The notes: a model not told the origin generated them from the letters alone. A DNA stretch of 24,381 bases from Bacteroidota bacterium (GCA_024278155.1 JAJRTT010000063.1:1-24381), one strand, 5' to 3'. Positions 8,623 through 17,637 are shown, counted from the stretch's first letter. Made by a program: numbers and translations.

Positions 8623-8748
8623 AATGATTGAATGCAAGAATGCATGAATGTTTAAATAGCTTATAGTTTTAATACCGGGGGAACGGGGCTATTTACCCTG
8701 GTATTTAAGGGATAGTTTTTTATTCTCGCATTGAAGCATTCAGTCATT
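8623..8748. repeat. 126-bp imperfect inverted repeat with internal stem
   Basis: The outer arms are 8623-8650 and 8721-8748; the second arm, reverse-complemented, matches the first at 21 of 28 positions. Each arm is built from a GAATGC-type subrepeat (AATGAyTGAATGC, then AATGC, then GAAT). Nested inside, 8671-8681 pairs with 8695-8705 (9 of 11) around a 13-base loop. It lies about 20 bp before the -33 element of the glycogen-synthase promoter. It may be a non-autonomous repeat element or a long regulatory stem-loop. Confidence 0.6.
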
Positions 8749-8767
8749 GTGGCATTTATGGCATTTA

Positions 8768-8798
8768 GTTGTTTAATTGGGTTTTCTCACTAAATTTG
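8768..8798 (+). promoter_or_regulatory. Promoter of the glycogen synthase/phosphorylase gene
   Basis: GTTG at 8768-8771 and TAAATTTG at 8791-8798 are separated by exactly 19 bases, matching the Bacteroidota housekeeping promoter TTTG-N19-TAnnTTTG with one mismatch in the -33 box. Transcription would begin near 8805, leaving a leader of about 10 bases before ATG 8816. This argues against the upstream in-frame TTG at 8777. Confidence 0.6.
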
Positions 8799-8815
8799 TA
8801 TTAGGACCAAAAAAC

Positions 8816-11800
8816 ATGACACAAATGAGCAAAAACAACATATCTTCGAAACCCGGGTATATTTTTGAAACAAGCTGGGAAGTTTGCAATAAAGTAGGGG
8901 GGATTTATACGGTTCTTTCATCCAAGGCCCAAACCATGATGGAGGGGTACGGCGACAACTATATTTTCATCGGGCCGGACGTATGGAAAGAAACCATCGA
9001 GAACCCTGACTTTATAGAGGACAATACTTTGTTTTCGTCCTGGAAAGAAACTGCCTTGAAGGAGGGACTGAAGCTAAAGATTGGCCGTTGGAACATCCCG
9101 GGTAACCCAATCGCCATCATTGTGGACTTTACACCTTTTTTTACGGAAAAGGATAAAATATTTGCCTCTTTTTGGGAGACCTATAAGCTCAATTCCATTT
9201 CGGGTGGTTGGGATTACGTCGAGCCGGCTTTGTTCGGTTATGCAACCGGGAAAGTAATCGAGAGTTTTTACAATTTTTACCTTTCCGCACAGGACAGGAT
9301 CATTGCCCATTTCCATGAATGGATGACCGGGGCCGGTGTTTTGTACCTGAACGACAAAACCCCACAAATAGGTACGGTTTTCACCACTCATGCCACCAGC
9401 CTGGGGCGCTCCATTGCCGGGAACAATATGCCATTATACCGTGATATGGAAAATATGGATGCAGCAAGGATGGCTGAGCAACTCGGGATAGCGGCAAAGT
9501 ATTCCCTCGAAAACTTATCCGCAGAGGTTTCTGATTGTTTTACCACTGTGAGCGATATTACCGCCGGAGAGTGCAAAAGCCTGATGACAAAGGAGGTGGA
9601 CGTTGTAACACCCAATGGGTTTACGGCTTCGTTCCTGCCTTCGCCCAAAACCTTTACCGCAAACAGAAAGAAAGCCCGTGCAAAATTGGTACAGGTAGCT
9701 GAAGCTGTCCTTGACCAAAAGATAGAAAAAGATGCGATGATGCTGCTTACAAGCGGTCGCTATGAATTCAGGAACAAAGGCCTTGATGTTTTTATTGATG
9801 CTTTGGGCAAATTGAACCAATCGGATAATAACAGGCAAATAGTGGCTTTCGTTGCTGTTCCGGCCAACCATGCAGGCCCTCGCAAGGATGTCCAAAAGTT
9901 GATGGAGGGAGCTGATTATGCAAAACCCGTTTCGGGCGAATACCTTACACATAATTTATATAGTGTGGCGCATGATCCGGTTTTGAACAAAATTTCGGAA
10001 AACAAACTGGGGAATTCCCCTATTGATAAGGTGAAGGTGGTTTTTGTGCCGGTTTACCTCGATGGGAACGATGGGGTTTTTAATATGGGGTATTATCAAT
10101 TGCTCCCCGGTTTTGATGTAACTGTTTTCCCTTCATATTACGAACCCTGGGGATATACGCCCATGGAAAGCATCGCATTTAAAATACCAACACTTACAAC
10201 TTCATTGGCAGGTTTTGGCCTGTGGTTGCAATCACATGCAGATATAAAAAACAAGGCAGCTTTTGTGGTCGAAAGGGACGATGAAAACTATTCGGAGGCA
10301 GTTGACCGGATTTCCGGACACCTGATGGATTATGCTTCGCTGAACAAAGAAGATTATCGCAAAGCTGCAACCGAGGCCTATGAAATTTCCAAATTGCTTT
10401 ATTGGGAAAACCTTGCCGGAAATTACCGTAAGGCTTATGGTATTGCCTTGAAAAAAGTTGAAAGCCGTTCTGATTTGTTCAGCAATAAACAGTCCATACA
10501 ATATAAGGTCTATACCAATGGGACATCGTTGAAACCGGAATGGAAAAAGGTGTATGTAAAAGTGAATGTGCCCGAAGAACTGGAACCTTTGCGCGAACTA
10601 TCCATGAACCTGTGGTGGTCGTGGAATTATGAGGCCGGGGAACTGTTTATGTCCATCAATAAGGATTTATGGGAAAGCGTTCGCCATAACCCGGTGGTTT
10701 TCCTAAACAGTCTCTCTTTTGAGAAGTTTCAGGATTTACGGAAAGACGAGGCATTTCTCCGGGCAATGGAAAAAGTTTATGCCTCGTTTAAAAAGTACAT
10801 GGACGAGGCAAAAAACAAACCTGAAAACCAAATTGCCTATTTCAGTATGGAATTTGGCCTTCACGAATCCATTCGCACCTATTCCGGTGGTTTGGGGATA
10901 CTTGCCGGGGATTACCTGAAACAGGCCAGCGATTCCAATGTGAACATGGTCGGCATAGGTTTGATGTACCGGCATGGGTATTTCAGTCAGAGTATCTCTT
11001 TGTTTGGCGATCAGATAGCGGGCACAATACGTGAGAAATTCGCAGAACTGCCCATCCATCCTGTTTACGATGAAAACAATGATTGGTTGAAAATAGGTGT
11101 TGCCCTGCCCGGTCGTACCCTCACGGCCAAGGTGTGGGAGGTGAAAGTGGGCAGGATTTCGCTTTATTTATTGGATACCGATAATTACATGAATTCAGCT
11201 GATGACCGCACGATCACAAGCCAGTTGTACGGTGGTGATTGGGACAACCGTTTCAAACAGGAATTATTGCTCGGGGTAGGGGGGATACGGTTGATCGATG
11301 CCCTTGGCCTGAAACCCGATGTTTTCCATCTGAACGAAGGGCATGCTGCTTTTGCCGGGATGGAACGCCTCCGCTACCTTGTTCAGGACAATGCACTTGG
11401 TTTTGATGCTGCCCTGGAAGTTGTGAGGGGGAGTACCCTTTTTACGACCCATACACCTGTCCCCGCCGGCCACGACAAATTTACCGAAGATGTTTTGAGG
11501 ACCTATATCCCGCACTATGCAGATCGTTTGGATATTTCATGGGAAGATTTTATGGGCCTGGGCCGTTTTAATAAAAAAGACCACACCGAACGCTTTTCGA
11601 TGAGCGTACTGGCAGCAAATTGCTCAAGCGAAATAAACGGTGTGAGCAAAATCCACGGACGTGTTTCAAGGGAGATGTTCGTCGGGCTGTATCCCGGTTA
11701 TTTTCCCGAAGAGCTGCATATTGGCTATGTGACCAATGGTGTGCATTATCCCACATGGACTTCGGCAAACTGCCAACGCTTGATGAAGGAGAACAACCTA

Positions 11801-13069
11801 AATATTGACGATCTTCGGAATGCGGATGAAAAAACCTTGCAAAAATTGCAAAATATCCCTGACAACAAGATTTGGGAAAACCGCAAAAAGGCCAAGAACG
11901 ATTTTGTGGGATTCCTGAAAGAAAAGGTGAGCAGGGATTTGAAAAAACGCCAGGAAAAACCAAAAGTGATTTTCGATACCCTTGAAGGAATTGACCCCAA
12001 TGCGTTGTATATTGGTTTTGCCAGAAGGTTTGCAACCTATAAAAGGGCACACCTGCTGTTCACGAACAGGGAGCGTTTACTGCAAATCATTGATGGTTCC
12101 GATCGCCCCGTCCGTTTTGTCTTTGCCGGAAAAGCCCATCCCAATGATATCCCCGGACAGGATTTGATAAAAAAGATCATCCATATTTCAAAAGAGCCGG
12201 AATTTATCGGGAAGATTTTTTTCCTGGAAAACTACAATATGGCGGTCGCCAAAAAAATGATCCCCGGGGTCGATATCTGGCTCAATACACCTACACGCCC
12301 GTTGGAGGCCTCAGGCACGAGCGGTGAAAAAGCGGTGATGAACGGTGTGGTGAACCTGAGTGTTTTGGATGGCTGGTGGGCCGAGGGTTACCGCAAAAAT
12401 GCCGGATGGGCCATTCCCGAAGCACGTTCGTATGGCAACCAGGCTTTTCAGGATGAACTGGATGCCGAAACCATTTACAATATTATCGAAGATGAAATTT
12501 TGCCACAGTATTTCGACAGGGGTGAAAACGGGATTCCACAAGGCTGGGTTTCCTTCGTGAAAAACACCCTTACGGAAGTGGCCCCGAATTTCACCATGAA
12601 AAGGATGCTGGATGATTATCACCGGAAATTCTATTCCAAATTGTTCAAACTGAGCAAAAGGGTGAACGAAAAGCATTTTGAGCATGCAATCCGTATTGCC
12701 GAATCAAAAAGGATTATCGGCTCCAGATGGGAAGGGCTCGAAGTGGAGGAGATGCGTTTCCCTGATACAAGTTCCGAGCCTTTAAAGCTGGGACAGGACT
12801 TTGCCGTGGAAGTTGTTATAAAAACCAACCATATCCCTTCGGCCAATATTGGCGTGGATCTGATCCTTGGGAACAAAGAGAACGGAAAGGTGACGAAAGT
12901 TTATCTTTCGGAAGAGTTGGAACTTATGAGCAGCACCGGGGAGATTGCTGTTTACACAGGCTCGGTACATCTAACGGTCGCCGGGATATTTGATTTTGCG
13001 GTCCGCATTTTTGCTAAGATCGATTTGCTAAACAACCGGCAGGACGTTAACCTGGTGAAGTGGGCTTAA
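8816..13069 (+). CDS. Glycogen synthase (GT3) - alpha-glucan phosphorylase (GT35) fusion
   Basis: One 1417-residue cytosolic polypeptide carries both the polymerising and the phosphorolytic enzyme of glycogen metabolism. Residues ~15-570 are a GT3 synthase: N-terminal donor loop ETSWEVCNKVGGIYTV, HFHEWMTGAG, and PSYYEPWGYTPMESIAF near residue 440. From ~584 comes an alpha-glucan phosphorylase with the DUF3417-type start ELEPLRELSMNLWWSWN, then YFSMEFGLHESIRTYSGGLG, HLNEGHAAF, THTPVPAGHDKF, GFARRFATYKRAH, and the PLP site EASGTSGEKAVMNG with Lys1172. About 110 beta-rich residues follow. Such fusions are known in Bacteroidota. GT3 members generally use UDP-glucose, but the donor cannot be fixed here. 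The frame also extends to a TTG at 8777; ATG 8816 (or 8825) is preferred because a promoter sits between. AGGA at 8802-8806 is a weak RBS candidate. Confidence 0.95.
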   Translation: MTQMSKNNISSKPGYIFETSWEVCNKVGGIYTVLSSKAQTMMEGYGDNYIFIGPDVWKETIENPDFIEDNTLFSSWKETALKEGLKLKIGRWNIPGNPIAIIVDFTPFFTEKDKIFASFWETYKLNSISGGWDYVEPALFGYATGKVIESFYNFYLSAQDRIIAHFHEWMTGAGVLYLNDKTPQIGTVFTTHATSLGRSIAGNNMPLYRDMENMDAARMAEQLGIAAKYSLENLSAEVSDCFTTVSDITAGECKSLMTKEVDVVTPNGFTASFLPSPKTFTANRKKARAKLVQVAEAVLDQKIEKDAMMLLTSGRYEFRNKGLDVFIDALGKLNQSDNNRQIVAFVAVPANHAGPRKDVQKLMEGADYAKPVSGEYLTHNLYSVAHDPVLNKISENKLGNSPIDKVKVVFVPVYLDGNDGVFNMGYYQLLPGFDVTVFPSYYEPWGYTPMESIAFKIPTLTTSLAGFGLWLQSHADIKNKAAFVVERDDENYSEAVDRISGHLMDYASLNKEDYRKAATEAYEISKLLYWENLAGNYRKAYGIALKKVESRSDLFSNKQSIQYKVYTNGTSLKPEWKKVYVKVNVPEELEPLRELSMNLWWSWNYEAGELFMSINKDLWESVRHNPVVFLNSLSFEKFQDLRKDEAFLRAMEKVYASFKKYMDEAKNKPENQIAYFSMEFGLHESIRTYSGGLGILAGDYLKQASDSNVNMVGIGLMYRHGYFSQSISLFGDQIAGTIREKFAELPIHPVYDENNDWLKIGVALPGRTLTAKVWEVKVGRISLYLLDTDNYMNSADDRTITSQLYGGDWDNRFKQELLLGVGGIRLIDALGLKPDVFHLNEGHAAFAGMERLRYLVQDNALGFDAALEVVRGSTLFTTHTPVPAGHDKFTEDVLRTYIPHYADRLDISWEDFMGLGRFNKKDHTERFSMSVLAANCSSEINGVSKIHGRVSREMFVGLYPGYFPEELHIGYVTNGVHYPTWTSANCQRLMKENNLNIDDLRNADEKTLQKLQNIPDNKIWENRKKAKNDFVGFLKEKVSRDLKKRQEKPKVIFDTLEGIDPNALYIGFARRFATYKRAHLLFTNRERLLQIIDGSDRPVRFVFAGKAHPNDIPGQDLIKKIIHISKEPEFIGKIFFLENYNMAVAKKMIPGVDIWLNTPTRPLEASGTSGEKAVMNGVVNLSVLDGWWAEGYRKNAGWAIPEARSYGNQAFQDELDAETIYNIIEDEILPQYFDRGENGIPQGWVSFVKNTLTEVAPNFTMKRMLDDYHRKFYSKLFKLSKRVNEKHFEHAIRIAESKRIIGSRWEGLEVEEMRFPDTSSEPLKLGQDFAVEVVIKTNHIPSANIGVDLILGNKENGKVTKVYLSEELELMSSTGEIAVYTGSVHLTVAGIFDFAVRIFAKIDLLNNRQDVNLVKWA

Positions 13070-13089
13070 TGCTCACATAGGCAAACGAA

Positions 13090-13118
13090 TCATCCGGTGA
13101 CTCGAGGTCATCGGATGA
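13090..13118 (+). other. Stem-loop after the glycogen gene
   Basis: TCATCCGGTGAC and GTCATCGGATGA pair over 12 positions with one mismatch around the loop TCGAG, 20 bp after the stop codon. There is no T-tract, so it may be a mRNA 3' stabilising hairpin or a factor-dependent terminator and is not a classical Rho-independent terminator. Confidence 0.5.
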
Positions 13119-13193
13119 ATGAAATTTCCAAAAAACATTTCCGGCAGGCAACCATAGCAGCTTCTAATACTGTCTGATGAATAAATAATTTAA

Positions 13194-13201
13194 TATCTTT
13201 G
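13194..13201 (+). promoter_or_regulatory. -7 box for the 13233 gene
   Basis: TATCTTTG matches TAnnTTTG exactly and lies 31 bp before ATG 13233, giving an expected leader of about 25 bases. The -33 position is not a good TTG. Confidence 0.45.
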
Positions 13202-13232
13202 TACAAATTTTAAGATTTATAAAACTTTCCCA

Positions 13233-13841
13233 ATGAAAAAAATACAACTGACATTCGCGACTGTTCTACTAATGTTTGCTGCATATGCCGGCAATCCACT
13301 TACCACGGTTTTCTCAAGTTTCTACTCTCATGTTGAGCAAGTTGGCCTTGCAGAAAAATATGGAAAACTTGAAGGGAATATAGCAAGCTATATCCTTGAT
13401 GGTTCGGTGGCACTTGAAAATAAGGCCGCCGTTATCAATGCAATGTACATCGACCCCAAAGCGGATTTCAATGCAACTACTTTCAGGCAGTATCTTGCAC
13501 GTGCCATTAAAGGTGACTGGCAGAACCTGGATTTGACACAATTGACGGGCGATGAGCTTTTTTGCCTTGCGTATATGACGTATATGGATAAACCATCTGA
13601 CCCACAGGCCGCATTTGTGATTTTTGAACAGGCAAAGGAAAAATCAAGTTCAAGTTTCCTTGTTGATTTTTTCTATTCATTGGTACATGCGCAAATCTTC
13701 GCCAATGATGGAAATTATTGTTAAGCTTTTAAAGTATGTGAAGATGCCCGCAACAATGACAAGCTCACGAATGATTTTGGTGAATATGCCGTTAATGTCA
13801 TATTTGATTCTGTGAATGATTATAACAAGAAATGCAATTAG
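13233..13841 (+). pseudogene. Small exported hypothetical protein interrupted by an in-frame TAA
   Basis: The frame starts MKKIQLTFATVLLMFAAYAG, a clear signal peptide, and runs 163 codons to TAA 13722-13724. The body looks alpha-helical (AEKYGKLEGNIASYIL, FRQYLARAIKGDW), and I know no family for it. Immediately after the TAA the same frame stays open for another 38 codons (AFKVCEDARNNDKLTNDFGE to NDYNKKCN) and stops at TAG 13839-13841, 18 bp before a strong terminator. The sequence after the TAA looks like coding sequence, so the original protein was probably 202 residues. Either the TAA is a recent nonsense mutation or base error, or the shorter 163-residue product is functional and the match is chance. 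A promoter-like box precedes it; it seems monocistronic. Confidence 0.6.
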
Positions 13842-13859
13842 TTATCATGTACAATATTA

Positions 13860-13888
13860 AAAAGCCTGCCTGTTCCGACAGGCTTTTT
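13860..13888 (+). terminator. Rho-independent terminator after the 13233 gene
   Basis: AAAAGCCTG (13860-13868) pairs with CAGGCTTTT (13879-13887) around a 10-base loop, and a run of seven T follows the GC part of the stem (13884-13890). Its location 18 bp after TAG 13839-13841 supports the longer reading of the preceding gene. Confidence 0.85.
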
Positions 13889-14060
13889 TTATGTTCGTTA
13901 TCGCACAATCGCTGTTCGGATTAATACAGTACCATGAAATATGGCTCCATGTTAAATATGTATCCGGTTAATTTAATGAAACATATCTTTTATGGCATGG
14001 ATTTGTATTCATAAGCGGATTATTTTGAAATTAAGAATTATAAATCAATCAATGGAAACT

Positions 14061-17000
14061 ATGAAAAAGTTGTTACTGTCGGCAATCCTGTTTTTGGGAG
14101 CAGCCCTTTATGCCCAGGACGAAATGCGCTTAATGCGTTTCCCTGCAATTCACGGAGACCAGGTTGTGTTTTCATGTGCCGGGGATTTATACACGGTTGA
14201 AAAGAGTGGGGGACTGGCCCGGAAACTTACGACCTTTGAAGGCTACGAGATGTTTGCCCGTTTTTCGCCCGATGGGGAAAACATTGCATTTACCGGACAA
14301 TATGATGGCAATACGGAAGTGTTCCTGATCCCTTCGGAAGGTGGTGTCCCAAAAAGGTTGACCTTCACAGCTACCCTTGGCAGGGATGATGTCTCTGACC
14401 GTATGGGCCCCAATAATATTGTGATGACCTGGAAAAACGATGAGCAAATTGTTTATCGTTCACGGAAAAAATCCTTCAACTCTTTTAAAGGCCAGTTGTT
14501 TTTGGCCAATGTAAATGGCGGTTTGTCAGAGGAACTGCCATTGCCGAGCGGTGGTTTTTGCAGTTATTCGCCCGATGGGAAAAAACTGGCCTATAACCGT
14601 GTTTTTCGTGAATTCCGTACATGGAAGTATTACAAAGGGGGAATGGCCGACGATGTTTGGATTTATGATTTTGAATCAAAGGAAATCAAGAATATCACCA
14701 ATAATATTGCCCAGGATATTTTCCCCATGTGGCACGGCGATGATGTTTATTTCCTCTCTGACCGTGACAGGACGATGAACCTGTTTGTGTACAACACGGT
14801 TTCGGGGGAGACAAAGAAAGTGACCAAATACACCGAATATGATATTAAATTCCCTTCCCTTGGTGACAATTCCATCATTTTTGAGAACGGTGGCTTTTTG
14901 TACAGTTATGATATTGCGAGCGGTGAAACCACAAAAATCCCGGTAATAATTGCCAATGATATGATCGAAGGCCGTGATGCGTATAAAGATGCAAGCAAGA
15001 TGATACGGAGCTATGCTGTTTCCCCGTACGGAAAAAGGTTGGTATTCGGTGCCCGTGGCGATGTTTGGTCGGTGCCGGCAAAACACGGGATTACGAAAAA
15101 CCTGACCGAAACTTCGGGCGTGCACGAACGTGATGTGGAATGGTCGCCCGATGGGAAATTCATTTCCTATATTTCGGACAAAACCGGGGAAGATGAGATT
15201 TATATCCAAAGTCAGGATGGGATGGAAGAAGCTGTTCAGATTACAAAAGGGAGCCATAATTATAAGTATGACCCTATTTGGTCCCCCGATAGTAAAAAAA
15301 TCATGTGGTCCGACAGGATGCAACGACTGAACTATGTTGATATCGATACCAGAAAAGTGGTTGTAGTGGAAGAAAGCCTGGACGGTGAGCTCAGGGATTA
15401 TTCCTGGTCGCCGGACAGCCGGTGGATTGCTTTCTCGCTTCCCGAAAGGGCCAAGATGTCGAGGGTTTGGGTTTATAGCCTTGAAACCAAGGAGAAAAAC
15501 CCGGTGACCGATGATTGGTACAATTCAAGTGGAGCTGAGTTCAGCAGCAATGGCAAATACCTTTTCTTCACTTCTTCAAGGGACTTTAACCCGATTTACA
15601 GTTGGACAGAGTGGAACCATGCCTATCGCGATATGTCAAAACTCTATTTTGTGACTTTAAGAAAAGATGTCGAGAACCCATTTGCACCTGAAAACGATGA
15701 AGTTGAAGTTAAGGAAGATAAAAGTGGTTCCGGTAACGATAAAAAAGATGATAAAAAAGGCGACAAGAAATCCGAGGCCAAAACAGATGAAGCCGATGGC
15801 AAAAACATCGAGATAGATTTTGACGGGATTGTCGATCGTATCCTTGTTATGCCCGGTGATGCAGGTTCGTATTGGAACGTGAACGCTATCGACAACAGTG
15901 TGTACTACGTTACTTACAACAGCAAAATGCAGAAATCGGCTTTCAAGCTTTATGACCTGAAAAAGAAAAAGGAAACCGATTTGGGGAACTTCAGTAGCTA
16001 TATCATATCGTCCAACCACAAAAAAATGATGGTATCCTCCAAGGGCAAATATGCGGTTATTGATTTGCCGAAAGGGAAAATAAGCCTGAAGGATTATGTG
16101 GATGTTTCCAATATGAAAGTTTGGGTAAACTTGAAAGAGGAGTGGAAGCAGGTTTTTGATGAAGCCTGGCGGCAAATGCGCGATTTCTTCTACGATCCGG
16201 GAATGCACGGACTTGACTGGGAAGCGATCCACACAAAGTATGAACCATTGGTGCCTTACGTGAACAACCGTAATGATCTGAATTACATTATTGGGGAAAT
16301 GATCGGGGAAATAAGTATCGGCCATGCCTATATCAGTGGTGGCGACAAGCCAAAACCCGAGCGTATTAAAATGGGCCTTCTTGGTGCCGGGTTGAACCGG
16401 GATGAATCGGGCTATTATAAAATCGATACGATCCTAAAAGGTGAAAACTGGACAAAAGGAACCCGCGCCCCACTTACAGAAGTGGGAGTTGACGTAAACA
16501 AAGGCGATTTTATCATTGCCGTCAATGGCAAGACAACCAAGGACATGAACGACATCTATGAAGCTTTGATCGGGACTGCGGGCAAGGAAGTGCAGCTAAC
16601 GGTCAATAGCAGTGCTTCTGCTGATGGTGCACACGATATAATCGTGGTACCGGTTGCCAATGAAGCCAACTTATATTATTACAATTGGGTCCAGCATAAT
16701 ATCGATAAAGTGAACGAAGCCACTAACGGGAAAGTAGGCTATATCCATGTCCCGGATATGAGTGCTGCCGGCCTGAACGAATTCATAAAACATTTTTATC
16801 CCCAGTTGAACAAAAAAGCTTTGATTATTGACGACCGGGGAAATGGTGGCGGAAATGTGTCGCCCATGATTATCGAAAGGCTTAACAGGCAATTGGTGAT
16901 GTGGAGCATGATGCGGAACGGCAGATCGGAAACAAGCCCAAGGGGAATGCTTTATGGCCCCAAGGTGATGTTGATCGATAATTATTCCGCTTCCGATGGC

Positions 17001-17336
17001 GATTTGTTCCCCTTCCAATTCCAGAAAATGAAGATGGGGAAAATTGTTGGTATGCGCAGTTGGGGAGGCGTTGTCGGGATCCGTGGTTCATTGCCATTTA
17101 TTGATGGTGGCGACCTGAGGAAACCGGAGTTTGCCCGTTTTGACATTGAAGGGAAAAACTGGGAAATCGAAGGCCATGGTGTCGATCCGGATATTGTGGT
17201 CGATAACGATCCCGCAAAAGAATATGCCGGTGAAGACCAACAATTGGACAAAGCAATTGAGGTGATACTGGAAGACTTGAAAAACTGGCCGGAGGGGTGG
17301 CCGGAGATTCCTGATTTCCCGGATAAGACAAAATAA
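14061..17336 (+). CDS. Tricorn-like S41 protease, exported
   Basis: A 1091-residue protease with the layout of the archaeal tricorn protease. A signal peptide (MKKLLLSAILFLGAALYAQ) suggests a periplasmic location. Residues ~20-590 are WD40/PD40-type propeller repeats (FSPDGENIAFTGQ, YSPDGKKLAYN, WSPDGKFISYIS, WSPDSRWIAFS). A highly charged Lys/Asp/Glu linker sits at ~545-580. After a second beta region comes the tricorn core (AWRQMRDFFYDPGMHGLDW), IGHAYISGG with the probable catalytic His755, a PDZ domain at ~785-880 (VNKGDFIIAVNGK), and the S41 core ALIIDDRGNGGGNVSP and NYSASDGDLFPF, where Ser978-Asp979 match tricorn Ser965-Asp966. It probably degrades peptides, with the propeller gating access. 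The start could also be ATG 14052 (METMKK); the farther upstream TTG-type extension to 13992 would bury the signal peptide. I see no clear promoter. Confidence 0.93.
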   Translation: MKKLLLSAILFLGAALYAQDEMRLMRFPAIHGDQVVFSCAGDLYTVEKSGGLARKLTTFEGYEMFARFSPDGENIAFTGQYDGNTEVFLIPSEGGVPKRLTFTATLGRDDVSDRMGPNNIVMTWKNDEQIVYRSRKKSFNSFKGQLFLANVNGGLSEELPLPSGGFCSYSPDGKKLAYNRVFREFRTWKYYKGGMADDVWIYDFESKEIKNITNNIAQDIFPMWHGDDVYFLSDRDRTMNLFVYNTVSGETKKVTKYTEYDIKFPSLGDNSIIFENGGFLYSYDIASGETTKIPVIIANDMIEGRDAYKDASKMIRSYAVSPYGKRLVFGARGDVWSVPAKHGITKNLTETSGVHERDVEWSPDGKFISYISDKTGEDEIYIQSQDGMEEAVQITKGSHNYKYDPIWSPDSKKIMWSDRMQRLNYVDIDTRKVVVVEESLDGELRDYSWSPDSRWIAFSLPERAKMSRVWVYSLETKEKNPVTDDWYNSSGAEFSSNGKYLFFTSSRDFNPIYSWTEWNHAYRDMSKLYFVTLRKDVENPFAPENDEVEVKEDKSGSGNDKKDDKKGDKKSEAKTDEADGKNIEIDFDGIVDRILVMPGDAGSYWNVNAIDNSVYYVTYNSKMQKSAFKLYDLKKKKETDLGNFSSYIISSNHKKMMVSSKGKYAVIDLPKGKISLKDYVDVSNMKVWVNLKEEWKQVFDEAWRQMRDFFYDPGMHGLDWEAIHTKYEPLVPYVNNRNDLNYIIGEMIGEISIGHAYISGGDKPKPERIKMGLLGAGLNRDESGYYKIDTILKGENWTKGTRAPLTEVGVDVNKGDFIIAVNGKTTKDMNDIYEALIGTAGKEVQLTVNSSASADGAHDIIVVPVANEANLYYYNWVQHNIDKVNEATNGKVGYIHVPDMSAAGLNEFIKHFYPQLNKKALIIDDRGNGGGNVSPMIIERLNRQLVMWSMMRNGRSETSPRGMLYGPKVMLIDNYSASDGDLFPFQFQKMKMGKIVGMRSWGGVVGIRGSLPFIDGGDLRKPEFARFDIEGKNWEIEGHGVDPDIVVDNDPAKEYAGEDQQLDKAIEVILEDLKNWPEGWPEIPDFPDKTK

Positions 17337-17354
17337 TTTTCGTAATTTTGCCCT

Positions 17355-17637
17355 TTGCAAACACTCGTAATAAAAACCGACAATACAAAGAATGCTACTT
17401 TGTTGGCCGATTTCCTTAAAAGCCTGCAATATGTTAATTCTGTTGTTTTTCAATCAGATAACAATGAAGCTGCATTAAAAGCTGGTGATTGATTGGGTAA
17501 AACCCGGACGTCCTGCGACCTATCAGGAAATCGAGGATAAATTATTTGAAGCTGAAAACAGCATGGATCTATCGGTTGCCGAAGCAAAGGAACATACATA
17601 TAAAAATATTGAAAGTTGGCAGAAGGAACCAAAGTAA
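17355..17637 (+). pseudogene. Degraded antitoxin gene of a type II toxin-antitoxin pair
   Basis: From TTG 17355 the frame reads MQTLVIKTDNTKNATLLADF, resembling short Bacteroidota antitoxin-like proteins (DUF2683-type openings), and stops at TGA 17490-17492 after 45 codons. The next frame continues without break as DWVKPGRPATYQEIEDKLFE, then AENSMDLSVAEAKEHTYKNI, to TAA 17635-17637. The acidic helical tail is what such antitoxins have. A single frameshift near 17484-17492 therefore splits one ~94-residue protein. The start is TTG where relatives have ATG, another possible lesion. The stop overlaps the next ATG (TAATG), the normal coupling in toxin-antitoxin operons. A TAATTTTG box lies just before, at 17343-17350. 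Confidence 0.6.

Larger units (their letters stand above)
8277..8767. other. Long non-coding leader region upstream of the glycogen gene
   Basis: About 490 bp between the divergent Yip1 and glycogen-synthase genes has no credible gene. It is AT-rich at the left. It contains a TACATTTG box at 8461-8468 on the plus strand, a 15-residue open frame at 8505-8552 (MRIYNKDIFAKRITK) just after it, an imperfect hairpin around 8558-8586, and the long inverted repeat at 8623-8748. No tRNA or known riboswitch is recognisable. Confidence 0.6.

Noticed and set aside
13992..14060. N-terminal extension of the tricorn-like protease
   Set aside because: It would place 23 residues before a perfect signal peptide; ATG 14061 (or 14052) is the sensible start.
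14676..15323. 215-codon minus-strand frame inside the tricorn gene
   Set aside because: Shadow of the propeller-repeat coding sequence, rich in His and Phe as typical of antisense frames.
15657..16325. 222-codon minus-strand frame inside the tricorn gene
   Set aside because: Antisense of the conserved S41 protease region; no start context or homology.
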